Part shown: in pieces, positions 54,323-64,000 of the stretch
Numbering within the stretch: the stretch's first letter is position 1
How the letters are laid out: the number at the start of each line of letters is the position of its first letter
Assembly (NCBI GenBank): GCA_026075535.2
Contig: AP026545.1
Coordinates: 4,712,001-4,776,000 of the forward strand
DNA: 64,000 nucleotides
From: Tricholoma matsutake
Lineage: Eukaryota; Basidiomycota; Agaricomycetes; Agaricales; Tricholomataceae
Reading direction: 5' to 3'
The notes under the pieces: generated by a model
The model's database searches: none
The model's input: only the letters and a program-made list of their open reading frames with translations
What the model was told of the DNA's origin: nothing
Program-made: the position numbers and the translations under genes

Positions 54323-54911
54323 CTTTACACTCCCCCCCATATTCCTATAGGAATCTGACCATATTCCAATGTCATTTTCACCAGCCAAATTGACATGAAA
54401 TGGCAGGTTCAGTCCTAGTCCAGTCTGATGCAGTCCAATCAGAATCCAATCAGACCATTGGAATTTCCTAGGAATTTCTGACCACAGGAATCACATAGGA
54501 ATATTCCGAGGTTATGCAGAGACATCAGACAACATAGGATTCCAATGGGAATGATAGCAGCATTGCTTAGTAATAGTAGAAAAAGTAGACATGCATGGCA
54601 GAATTGAAATATTGAACCCCGGAGCTCTAATATGATTACATAAACTTACAGTAACAACAAGACCACTACACTAAGCAGTCATTGCAGGTACATGCTCGTA
54701 CTGCATTACATACCATTCCTGTGGAAAGCACATAGCCGCATCACCACACCTGCCAGCTCATCATTCTCCCACCACCACCACCACCACCACCACCAACGAT
54801 GACGACCACCGCTGCCTCCCCACCTCAACTACCACCACCACCACCATTCCCACTCCCACTCCCACTCCCGTGCTGTCAAGAGGGGCCAATGGCCATGTTG
54901 TTTGGGCCATG

Positions 54912-54977
54912 GTAAGTTTTTTTTTTCATTTGTTTTTTGTTTTCTAAACTAACTAACATCTTTCTTTTGTTTTTTAG
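54912..54977 (+). other. Candidate intron 1 (GT-AG)
   Basis: It runs ATG|GTAAGTT to TTTTTTAG|GTCC with a CTAAC branch-like motif about 20 bases upstream. It is 66 nt with a strong T tract, typical of basidiomycete introns. Confidence 0.5.
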
Positions 54978-55021
54978 GTCCTAAACTACAGGGTAACGAT
55001 GGATGGACAGATGGGCCCTAG

Positions 55022-55083
55022 GCAAGTTTTTTTTCTCCCTTTGACTTTGAGTTTACACTAACTGATTTTCTTTCATCTTCTAG
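55022..55083 (+). other. Candidate intron 2 (GC-AG)
   Basis: It runs AG|GCAAGT to TTCTAG|GTTC with branch-like CACTAAC. It is 62 nt. A GC donor is a known minor class that needs a strong match, which is present here. Confidence 0.45.
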
Positions 55084-55925
55084 GTTCTAAGCTGTTGGTA
55101 ACAGCGGAGGGACACGAGACAGTGGAGGGACATGAGATGACCCAAACAACGACACCAGGGCCCCATCACAAACACCCATGGAGACGAAGAGGGACAGGGA
55201 GGGAGATGAGGAAGTGACAACAACAATAACAACAGGGAAGGGGAGATGAGAGGGTGGAGGGGGAGATGAGAAGGGGGAGGGGGGGAGACGAGGGGAAGGT
55301 GATGGGCACCAGCACTGGACGAGACGAGGGTGGCAAGGGATGACAAGGGGGGGACGACAAGGGGTGGGGACGACGAGATGGCACCCCAAATGACACACCA
55401 CTCACCACCAGCCTTGCGAGCAACTGCTTGTGGGGTGGACAGTGGGTGGAATGATGACAAGGAGGGGGAGACAAGGGAGGAGGAGACAAGGAGATGAGGG
55501 ATGCACGGGGGACACCACGCCACCGCCATGAGCATCTGCTCATGGGGTGGATCATGGGGTCTACAAGGAGAGGGCACCCCAGCACCGAACCCCACCGCTG
55601 CAAGCTTTGCTCGTAGGGTGGAATGGGTGCTAATGGCCATGTCACTGCCTCCACACTGAAATGCAACACACCACCACCCCCTCCCCCCCCCCACAGAACG
55701 GGGGGGGTGGTTTTTTGTTTTTGTAGAATTTTAAATAGTATAATTAATTGTCTCCCCCCTGCATTTGTGTTGGGGGGTATTTTTTTAATCTATATTAGTC
55801 ATATATTAGCTCCTCCTGTCTTCGTGAGGGCTCATCAATTTTTTTCGAGCTCTCGTGAGGGAGGTTAAAAATATGTAAACTATCCCTAAGTGCATTAAAT
55901 GAACTTTGTATTACATATTTAATAA

Positions 55926-56009
55926 TTCCCTGTGGCTCAACTGGTTGAGTGCTTGTTTAGTCATCATGTGACTTACATCCCATGGTCCATGGTTCAATCC
56001 CTGCTTTAG
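55926..56009 (+). tRNA. tRNA-like sequence (degenerate or SINE head)
   Basis: An A-box TGGCTCAACTGG (55933-55944) and a perfect B-box GGTTCAATCCC (55991-56001) are in the right order and close to tRNA spacing. The D-arm can pair (GCTC/GAGT). The T-stem and acceptor stem pair poorly, so a functional tRNA is unlikely. It sits exactly at the junction between the foreign block and gypsy-C2, which suggests a tRNA-derived SINE end or a tRNA pseudogene. Confidence 0.4.
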
Positions 56010-57430
56010 GATATGATGCACTGGGCCATTGGGGACATAGATGTGATCCCTGAAATACAACAAGTCCTCCTTTTAAGCCCACTCTGCTGCATGCAAGGAA
56101 AGGGTGGATCCCTTCCTCAGTTCTTTATTAACAGCTCAGGCAACAACATCCTCATGTAAACTGCTATGGTTTGCATGACAAATGTTGCATAGGATGTCCT
56201 GCTCCTTGCCCTTGGGTGTGATGCCTTCCAGTGCCCAAATGGTGAACAGGTCTGGCTGCAACAACACAATGTCTTGATTATCATCGCTGCCATCCCCATG
56301 GTCTGCACATTGGGAGAGGGCATTGGTCTTTCCCATGCTGTGACCTGGATGGTGGTGCAAGGAGAAGTCAAATCTGGATAGATACAGGGACCAATGAGCT
56401 TGATGACAGTTGGCCATCATAAATTACTCGAGATTCTTGTGATCTGTCCAAATTTCCACTTTGTGTTGGGCACCCTCGAGGAAGTGTTGCCATTCCTTGA
56501 GCGTGCGCATTATTGCCAACATCTCCTTGTCATGGATCTTGTAGTTTTGCTCCACAGCACTAAGGCTTTTGGAGTAGAACACAACAAGATGCCACTTCTA
56601 GTCCTCCAGAGACTGTAGAGACAACATGGCACCCATCAGAAAGTCAGAACTGTCAGCTTCTACATGAAAAGGGCATGAATTGTCAGCAAAGGTAAGAATG
56701 AGAGTGGAAGTGACTATCTCCTTAAGCTTTTTTAATGCTTCATGTTGTGCATTATCCCACCTCCATGCCTCCTTTCCTGTCAAGTCAAACAGTGGTTGTG
56801 CATGATGTGAGAAATCCTTGATAAAACACTGATAGAAATTGATGAAGCCCAGGAAAGACTGCACCTCTTTCTTGTTTGTGGGCATTGGCCAAGCCATGAC
56901 CCCATTCACCTTGATAGGATCCATCTCCACCTGACCCTCTGAGATAATCAGGCTGAGGTACTCAATCTTGGTCTTCTCAAACTCGCACTTGTCATGACAA
57001 AGGTAGAGTTTGTACTGTGGAAGTCATTCCAGGATGAGGCGCATGATGTGACGATGCTCTTCAACTGTGCGAGTGAAGATGAGGATGTCCTTGAGATAGA
57101 TACAAACAATACCTTTGAGGATGAGGTTGTGGAAGATGTCATTCATCATGGTCTGAAAGGTGGCAGGACTATTAGTAAGGCCAAAGAACATGACAAGTGG
57201 TTCAAAAAGGCCACAGTTGGTATGAAAGGCTGCCTTCCACTCATCCTCCTTTATCCTCACATTATTGTAACCCCAATGGAGGTCAAGTGTGGTGATGTAT
57301 TGGGCTTCATGGAGCTGGTTCACAAGTTCAGAGATGAGAGGTAATGGTAGTGATTTTTGACTATGATGTCGTTGAGCCTTCTGTAGTCTTGAACTGGTGA
57401 TAGGTCTGCCTTGTGCTCTAAGCTCTGGGA
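56009..57430 (-). pseudogene. gypsy-C2 RT and RNase H
   Basis: The RT runs from about 57430 (SLPLPLISELVNQLHEAQYI, TTLDLHWGYNNVRIKEDEWK, MFFGLTNSPATFQTMMNDIF). The catalytic motif reads IYLKDILIF, with the first Asp of Y-x-D-D replaced by Lys. RNase H follows with VEADSSDFLMGA and LHHHPGHSMGKTNALSQ (last Asp changed to Asn). It is inactive. Confidence 0.85.
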
Positions 57431-57911
57431 ACACTTCCAGATGCTTCGACACATCATCACACATGTTCCCAACCCTACAAACCTCATGAAACCACTCTGA
57501 AACTATTTCATAACACTTCAAACAACTTCAAACAATTTTGAACAACTTCGACTGACTTTGCAACACTTCGAGCAAGTTCAAATGACTTTGCAGCACCTCG
57601 AACACCTTCGGCTGCTGTATGCCTATTGCACCTCCCTTCAGACACACACAGCATACCTTGCACAAGTTAGTGCATCACATATCGAGCACCACCGGACACA
57701 AGGAGATACGACAACACACTTTTAGGACATGATTGTGGCACTTTGATGTTTCGATGATATATTGGATCAATAGGACAGGTACCCTTGATACATCATGACT
57801 CTATATGTCTCCCTTTTGATCATCTCTCATTTATCTTATGATTTGGAAAGTTCTTATTGTTTTATATCTTGCCTCATGTAGTCCTCATGTTTTATTTCCT
57901 TTTAAGTACCT
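57431..57911. other. Noncoding gap between gypsy-C2 and gypsy-D2
   Basis: No gene is seen. From 57500 to 57610 it has a degenerate short repeat of the type AACACTTCGA-AACTT with several TTCGA palindromes. The rest is AT-rich. It ends with the GTACC that would be the left target duplication of gypsy-D2. Confidence 0.5.
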
Positions 57912-58616
57912 GTCAAGAACCATTCCTCGCCTGATCAGAACCCGCATCCATCTGACCCTTTCCTGCATGTCAAACATGACTTTTGTCTACGCCTCCCGAT
58001 TTCGTTCCTGGCCACCTTGCACTGCCCACACTGCTGTGCACCAGGCCGCCTTGTACAGCATCCACAGCTGCCTTCCCAAGGCTGCCGTCTCTATTGCAAA
58101 TTCAACTACAGATTCCTGTGCGGCTCCCACTAGATAATTTATCTATGCAGTTGAGACACTGCCGCAGTCTTTGTTCCTGTTCCGCATTATTCCAGACTAC
58201 AGTATTTAAGCTTAGTTAGTTCCGCCTTGTATTCCTCAGTTTGTATATCGACATAGACTCGACTTTAATCTGCCAATCCAAACCTCCTTCTACTCCAACC
58301 TCAGTTCTCTAAGAGTCTGAAATCCATTCGACTCGACCTCCAGTCTCCCTCTGAAATTCTAACCTCATCTGAACTTAACCTAAGTCCCTCCATACTCCTT
58401 CCTGCATTTACCTGCACTTTCCCGTTCCTACCTCCAAACCTCCAACTTGAAATTAGGACACCAGATGAGGTGAAGGGCACAGCTTCTTACAAGCTGAAGC
58501 CAAGTCCTTTCCGTTTCCCCTCCTGCAGAATCCACAACGACCTGACACCCTTCCATAAACAACACCTGCAGTGTCCGATCAGATTCCAACAAACCCTCTA
58601 GGATCAGTTCTTAACA
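57912..58616 (+). repeat. 5' LTR of gypsy-D2
   Basis: It starts TGTCAAGAACCATTCC and ends CAGTTCTTAACA. It is 705 bp and matches the two gypsy-D1 LTRs in reverse complement. The adjoining primer region is GTATATATGAACTC. Confidence 0.93.
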
Positions 58617-58656
58617 GTATATATGAACTCACACTTCACTCATCCATTTCCTCTCT

Positions 58657-60060
58657 ATGACCCCTATTGAGACCCACCAGTGCACAACAAGAAACTCCCA
58701 ACGCACTGGTACTATTCCAGGGATCTCTGCAATCCAGCGATCCACCCTTTCCGACCCTCGACCTGCCACTACTTTTGGAGTGTCTTCCAGACCCTCAAAC
58801 ATCTTCCAACAAATTGGCTCAGGAGCCCCCTCAATCAGTGCCAATCTCATGTCCACCCATGCCCCACAACCTTCCAGCAACCCAGAAGGTTTTCAATCAA
58901 GAACTCCCCTTGAGTACATAGGGGGCATCGACCAGCCTGAACCCTTTGGGTTGGAAGATCCTGGTCTAGAGGATGGACCCCCTGGCAGACCCGATGACCC
59001 TAACAGTCCTGACGGCCCTGGGGGTGACCCTGATCCCAATGATCCTGAGGATCAACCTCCCACGGGGAAAACCCTGACCCAGGGGATAGGTTCATAGATG
59101 TCCTTTACAACCTCTCGGAGAGTATCTGCACCCTTCATCAGAATAACACACCCAAGACCAAGAAAATCAAAGTTTGCGACCCCAACACTTTCGAGAGTGC
59201 CAATCTGAAGAAACTTAGAGACTTCCTAGTCTCCTGCAATCTTCATTTCCGCGACCGTCCACACGTATTTTCCTCTGATGAGAAAAAGATCATATTCATC
59301 CTTTCTTATCTTAAGGGATCAGCTCTCAGTTGGTTTGAGCCTGGTCTGAATGACCCGACAGATTCCGCACACTGGATGTGGGACTATGAAGCTTTCCTTG
59401 CCAAGCTGGAAAGCAACTTCGGTCCACACGACCTGGTCGGAGATGCAGAAAAAGCTCTCTCTGACTTAGCAATGAGGAAAGGTGGTCATATCACAAAATA
59501 CAATGTTGACTTCTGGGAATTAGCTTCTAGGGTCAACTGGAATGAAGCAGCCCTTTGTGACCACTATTTCTGCGGTCTTCTGCTCTGGCTTCACATAGAG
59601 GTTCTCCGGGGTGGTAAACCCAATACTCTTGCAGAACTGCGCTTGAAAGCGCAGGACAGTGACAACATCCACTGGATGCAAGAAGATGAATCCCATTTCG
59701 AAACAAAGAATTCCAGTAACATCACTAACTCTAGTCAGAAGGACTCTTCCAAAAGCCCTTCCCCATCAACAAACCAAGCCTCTTCAAACTCTGCCCATGG
59801 TAACACCTCCAACCAGCAGTCTTCCACGACAAAGAACACTTCCCAGGACAAGCCTAAGTTGTCCATCTCCAATAAGTTGGGGAAGAACAGCAAGCTTACT
59901 GGGGAGGAATGAGAACGTCACATGAGAGAACGACCTGTGGTGAGGAAGGGCACATAGCAGGAAACTGCCCAAAATCCAAAGCCACAAAAGCCCGTGCATC
60001 CACTGTCGTTCCTGAGACTACGGACTCAGAAAAATAGTCCACAACCCTCAGGATACAGCC
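58657..60060 (+). pseudogene. gag of gypsy-D2
   Basis: The frame from ATG 58657 runs through the Pro/Gly/Asp-rich linker. It shifts near 59062, where one G of a GGGGG run present in gypsy-D1 is lost. The capsid-like domain continues in another frame (SYLKGSALSWFEPGLND, LHIEVLRGGKPNTLAEL) to a TGA at 59910-59912. A 10-base loss just before the zinc knuckle removes its first Cys (CGEEGHIAGNC remains). Confidence 0.88.
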
Positions 60061-60093
60061 ATTGGGGCTGGGGGTTGTGTTGACCTTACCCAC

Positions 60094-61024
60094 TTGGCTG
60101 CCTATGTTCATCTCAACGTGTCCGCTCTTTCTGACCCTGACTCCCTAACCATTCTTCTAACCTTTCCCGACTCTTCTGCCCCTTTCCAAACCCTTATCAA
60201 CTCTGGCTCCTCCCACTGCTTCCTTGACTCCTCTTTCATGTTGAATAACCAACTCAGCACGGAATCCATTAACCTGATCGGTTTACGACTCTTTGATGGA
60301 TCTTGCAACTCCACCATAACTCAGATTGTCGAACTTCCAGTCACCTTCCCTGCTGGTGAAGTATTCAATTTGTCATTTTATGTAACCTCGCTCGACTCTT
60401 CCTGTTCCACCATACTTGGTCATAACTGGCTGAAGCAATACAATCCGTTGATTGACTGGTCTTCAAGCCAACTCGCTTTCCGCTCTGCAGATCATAGAGG
60501 TCCAGCACCCCTGACATCACCTTTGTCCCCAAATCTTCCAGTAGAGATCCTTGACTCCTCCGCATTTTCCGAAACCCCCATTCCTCCTAAATTTACACCC
60601 CCCAACATCTCCTTCATCAACGCTCCCACTTATGCGCATGCTAGCACACTTCCTGGGGCAGTAGCTTTTCAGATGACCTTTGCTCCAGAAGGGTTATCCA
60701 CCCGCTCTGCCCAATCCGCTAACTCATCCGACCTCTCCGATATTCTGCCCAAGTATCACAAATTTGCTGATGTCTTTAATAAGACTAAAGCGGATACCTT
60801 TCCTCTGCATCGGTCTTATGACCTCAAGATGGAGACAGAAGACAATACTCCTCCACCTCCAGGCCAAATGTATTCTCTCTCACCCTCTGAATTAGAAGCC
60901 TTACGAGTCTTTATTGATGAAAATGTCCGCTCAGGTTTCATCCGCCCATCCAAGTCTCCGCATGGCGCTCTGATTCTCTTTGTCAAGAAGAAGGACGGTA
61001 GTCTCCGACTTTGTGTCAACTACT
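60094..61024 (+). pseudogene. gypsy-D2 protease and RT start
   Basis: The protease has LINSGSSHCFLDSSF (catalytic Asp replaced by Asn) and the conserved STILGHNWLKQYNPLIDW. A Ser/Pro linker is followed by RT motifs [38 protein letters not shown] and KKDGSLRLCVNY. The frame stops at a TGA at 61024 where Arg is expected (NYRGLN-type motif). Confidence 0.9.
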
Positions 61025-62236
61025 GAGGACTTAACCATCTTATGAAGAAAGACCACTACCCACTTCCTCTCATTTCTGACCTCCTTGACTCTCCCTGAAA
61101 AGCCCGCTTATTCACCAAGATAGACTTGCAACATGCTTATCACCTAGTCCACATCGCTGACGGTGATGAGTGGAAAACTACTTTTTGCACCCACTATGGA
61201 TCCTTCGAGTGGTTGGTGGTTCCCTTTGGACTCACTAATGCACCCACAGCTTTCCAGCGGTTTATGAACGACATCTTCAGCGACATGCTGGATGTTTGTG
61301 TTATCGTATACCTCGACGACATCCTAATCTATTCCAATGACAAGTCCCAGCACGGGGCTCACATCAAAGAAGTCCTCCGCCATCTCCTGAAAAATGGACT
61401 TTACACCTCTCCACAGAAATGTGAGTTCCACAAAGACACCGTCAAATATTTAGGTTTCATCCTTTCACCAGATGGACTGTGGATGTCTGAGGATAGTCAA
61501 AACTGTGCTTGACTGGCCCGAGCCTAGGAAAGTTAAGGATATACAATCCTTCTTAGGCTTTTGCAACTTTTACCGCCGCTTCATTAATGGCTATTCAGAC
61601 ATTGTCATCCCACTCAGCCGCTTGATGCAGAAATCCACACCATGGGACTTCAACAAGAAGTGCTGCGATGCTTTTGAAAAGCTCAAACAAGAATTCACCC
61701 ATGCCCCCATCTTAACACAATGGGTACCTGACTCACAGGTGGTACTCAAAACCAATGCTTCTGACTATGCCTTAGCGGCTATCCTTTCGGTTTACACTGC
61801 GGATGGAGAAATCCATCTGGTCACTTTTCATTCCTGCTCCTTCAATCCCACTGAACTAAATTATGACACCCATGATAAGGAACTCTTGGCCATTTTCGAA
61901 GCCTTCAAACACTGGCGGCAGTATTTCAAGGGTTCCGCAAACCCAGTTGATGTGGTCACCAACCACAAAAATCTTGAGTACTTCAGCACTACCAAGTTGC
62001 TTACCCACCGCCAGGCCCATTGGTCTGAGTACCTTTCCCAGTTCAATCTCATCATCCGCTTCCACCCCGGAAAATTAGGGGCCAAGCCAGACGCGCTCAC
62101 TAGACGTTGGGACATCCACCGCAAAGGGGGAAATAGCGACTTTGCCTCTGTAAACCCAACCAACTTCCAACCTGTATTCACACAGGAACAGCTCACCTCT
62201 TCCCTTCGCGCCACCTATTTTGCCACACCCATCCTT
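61025..62236 (+). pseudogene. gypsy-D2 RT and RNase H
   Basis: RT continues with [38 protein letters not shown] and an intact [14 protein letters not shown] small deletion near 61490 shifts the frame. RNase H then has SQVVLKTNASDYALAAIL (first Asp to Asn), DKELLAIFEAFKHW, VVTNHKNLEYF (Asp to Asn) and AKPDALTRRWD. TGA codons at about 61098 and 62237 fit former CGA codons. Confidence 0.9.
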
Positions 62237-63720
62237 TGACAAGCAGTAATCATGGATGTTGAGAAACTTCACCATGACATCTGCACCTCCCTACCCCTTG
62301 ACCCCTTTCATCTGCACATCTTCTGACACCTATCGACCCCAACTGGACCATAGATGAGGCAGGTCTCCTCTGCCACTTCGACCGGATTTATGTTCCAGAT
62401 GTCGCAGATCTTCGCCTCAAGGTCCTTCAGTACAAACATGATCACATCCTCTCTGGCCACTTCAGACAAAATAAAACCCAGCAGCTTGTCCGCCGGGAAT
62501 ATGTCTGGCCAAACCTCCGCACCTTTGTGCAGGAACTCTGCAAATCCTGTACCACTTGCAAACGATCCAAATCACCTTGACACAAGCCCTATGGGTTTCT
62601 AAAGCAACTTCCGGTTCTGGAATGACCTTGGAACTCCATCTCCATGGATTTCATTGAGCAACTACCCGACTCCAATGGTCACACCGCTATCCTGGTCATC
62701 GTTGACCATCTCACCAAACAAGGCATCTTCATCCCAACTGTCAATGAAATCACAGCCCAAGAACTAGCCAACCTGTTCATCCTCCACATCTTCTCCATGC
62801 ATGGTGTTCCGTCGCATGTCACTTGCAACCGGGGATCCGAGTTTGTCTCCCATTTCTTCTGCTCCCTCGGAAAAGCGCTCAACATGCGGATCCACTTCAC
62901 TTCCGGTTATCACCCACAAGGTGATGGTCAGACAGAATGACTTAATCATACCTTGCAGCAGTACCTCCAGATCTTCTGAAACTATCAGCAGGATGACTGG
63001 TCTCACCTCTTACCCTTGGGCAAATTTGCCTACAACAATGCTCCTTCTGCCTCTACAGGTGTGTCCCCTTTCTTTGCCAACAAAGGCTATCACCCGAACA
63101 TTTCCATCTTTCCAGAATGCGACTTAGCTTCACAGTGCACCTGCGAGTTTGTCGTCGACTTAGATGACCTCCATCAGGAGCTTCGGACACAGCTTGCGGC
63201 CACTCAAGAGCGTTATCAAGGTCCTGCGGACAAACATCGGGCACCCGCACCTGACTTCAACATTGGTGACTCTGCCTACGTCACTGCGGAAAATATCCGC
63301 ACCACTCGTCCTTCCAAGAAACTTTCCAAAAAGCACCATGGCCCCTTCGAAATCATCGCCCACCCGGGCACTCACTCAGTCACCCTGCAGCTCCCGGATC
63401 ACATGCAGGCCATCCACCCTGTTTTCCATGTCTCTCAACTAGAGAAACACTCCCCAAACACAATTCCAAATCGAGTTCAACCTCCCCCTCCTCCGATCAC
63501 CATTGATGATGAGCTCAAATATGAGATCGCCGAAGTCCTCGACTCCAAAGTTGACAACCGACATCACTGCAAGATTCTCTACCTCATCCAATGGGAAGGT
63601 TACCAGGGAACCGATGAAGAAACCTCCTGGCTACCTGTTATGGAACTTGACCATGCCCAAGAACTCCTTGCAGATTTTCACACCCGCTACCCGCAGAAAC
63701 CCAGACCATTACCCGCTTAA
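62237..63720 (+). pseudogene. gypsy-D2 integrase and chromodomain
   Basis: The zinc region has KHDHILSGHFRQNKTQQLV and CKSCTTC. The core has [33 protein letters not shown] (second Asp to Asn) and YHPQGDGQTE followed by a TGA. An open frame from 63016 to 63720 carries FAYNNAPSASTGVSPFFANK, FNIGDSAYVTAENIRTTRPS, LQAIHPVFHVSQLEKH-type sequence and a complete chromodomain (YEIAEVLDSKVDNRHHCKIL, EETSWLPVMELDHAQELLA). Five TGA codons occur in the front part. Confidence 0.9.
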
Positions 63721-63793
63721 AGACTATTCACATTACTTATTCACTCAGTCTGAACTCAGAAACAAACTTTATTGAAAAAAGATTTTTTTATCC

Positions 63794-64000
63794 CTACACT
63801 ACCTCCACTTCTCCCTCTCCGTCTTTGTCACCCTCTCCCCCGACTTTGCCCTCTTCTCCACCCTCATCCTTCTCCCCACCCTCCTCATCTCCACTCTTGC
63901 TCTCCTCCTCATCATCCACCTGCCTTTTCTCCAGATATCTCTGGTAGGCCGCCCAGTCATCTCCAGACTTATGGATCCCATGTCTTTCCCGCTGGGACTC
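63794..64000 (-). CDS. Antisense extra gene of gypsy-D2, C-terminal part
   Basis: On the minus strand the frame is open from the window edge to TAG at 63794-63796. It reads RERHGIHKSGDDWAAYQRYL, then EKRQVDDEEESKSGDEEGGE, and ends GEGEVEVV. This is almost the same as the acidic C-terminus of the D1 antisense protein (5280-5473). The shared frame, stop and position support a real coding sequence. The Zn(2)Cys6 part would lie beyond the window. Confidence 0.7.
   Translation of the reverse strand, partial: ESQRERHGIHKSGDDWAAYQRYLEKRQVDDEEESKSGDEEGGEKDEGGEEGKVGGEGDKDGEGEVEVV

Larger units (their letters stand above)
54323..56008. other. Foreign 1.7-kb block inside gypsy-C2
   Basis: It is not related to gypsy-C. 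It has a CCACCA microsatellite (54771-54795) and a small + strand frame from ATG 54797 with a Pro-rich start. Two intron-like segments follow: 54912-54977 (GTAAGT ... CTAAC ... TAG) and 55022-55083 (GCAAGT ... CTAAC ... TAG). The short exons after them resemble each other. The purine-rich part 55090-55640 contains three hairpin-like repeats. It ends in a tRNA-like sequence. It may be a captured host segment or another mobile element. No protein was recognised. Confidence 0.4.
53300..57430 (-). mobile_element. gypsy-C2: old gypsy-C copy, rearranged
   Basis: The order on the minus strand is RT and RNase H (57430-56009), a foreign block (56008-54323), integrase C-terminus and chromodomain (54322-53680), then the 3' LTR. 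The gag, protease and 5' LTR are absent. About 690 bp of integrase (equivalent to 36199-36885 in gypsy-C) is missing at the site of the foreign block. It retains the N-terminal RT that gypsy-C has lost. Confidence 0.85.
57912..64000 (+). mobile_element. gypsy-D2: Ty3/gypsy chromovirus running off the window
   Basis: The 5' LTR is 57912-58616. Gag, protease, RT, RNase H, integrase and chromodomain follow on the + strand to 63720. The antisense extra gene comes next on the minus strand (63794-64000 and beyond), as in gypsy-D1. The 3' LTR lies outside. It aligns closely with gypsy-D1 in inverted orientation. Its stops and indels are at different places. Confidence 0.93.

Noticed and set aside
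55080..55694. Minus-strand frame of 204 codons, Pro/Ser/Leu-rich
   Set aside because: It mirrors a purine-rich low-complexity tract, with no start context and no recognisable motif.

Overview
The window looks like transposon-packed heterochromatin of a filamentous fungus, most likely a mushroom-forming basidiomycete (Agaricomycete). The evidence is the chromodomain Ty3/gypsy elements, a Ty1/copia element with a CX2CX4HX4C gag, hAT-type DNA transposons, short GT-AG introns with CTRAY-like branch sites, and decay mainly by C-to-T change at CpG. I found no single-copy housekeeping gene, rRNA operon or convincing functional tRNA gene. Almost every recognisable reading frame belongs to a mobile element, and most are broken.

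Layout, left to right. 1-250 is an LTR piece of family gypsy-C. 251-1393 is a 5'-truncated copy of an LTR-flanked gene, here called family X. About 1655-11590 is an old gypsy-A (+), split by a hAT element (2434-3123) and by gypsy-D1 (3644-11370, minus, 5-bp target duplication AATAC). About 11870-23011 is an old gypsy-F (minus), split by gypsy-G1 (13206-19471, itself carrying a hAT element at 16052-17363) and by a solo LTR (19540-20129). 23735-45457 is a complete family X element with 146-bp LTRs. It contains a copia element (26378-45145), which contains a solo LTR (29533-30077) and gypsy-B (30103-42828), which in turn contains gypsy-C (35118-40118). That is four insertion levels, each dated by target-site duplications: GCAC, GGATG, AGATC, AGTCT. 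45458-50740 is decayed sequence with solo LTRs, a 158-bp-period satellite and a gypsy-E fragment. 50740-53299 is gypsy-E2 (+) with a third hAT element. 53300-57430 is a rearranged gypsy-C copy holding a foreign 1.7-kb block. 57912-64000 is gypsy-D2 (+), which runs off the window.

The most notable system is an extra gene carried antisense to gag-pol, between pol and the 3' LTR, in the gypsy-D/G elements (three copies: 4485-5473, 13957-14217, 63794-64000). In D1, removing one 50-nt intron gives a coiled coil followed by a perfectly spaced Zn(2)Cys6 cluster and an acidic tail, the architecture of a fungal transcription regulator. The second notable system is family X, an approximately 2.95-kb LTR-bounded element whose only visible cargo is one long protein gene that is not a retroviral gene, interrupted mainly by TGA codons. 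Other points are six 22-residue repeats in gypsy-B pol, a copia primer site matching the anticodon half of initiator tRNA-Met, and a satellite shared between a hAT element and a second array 31 kb away.
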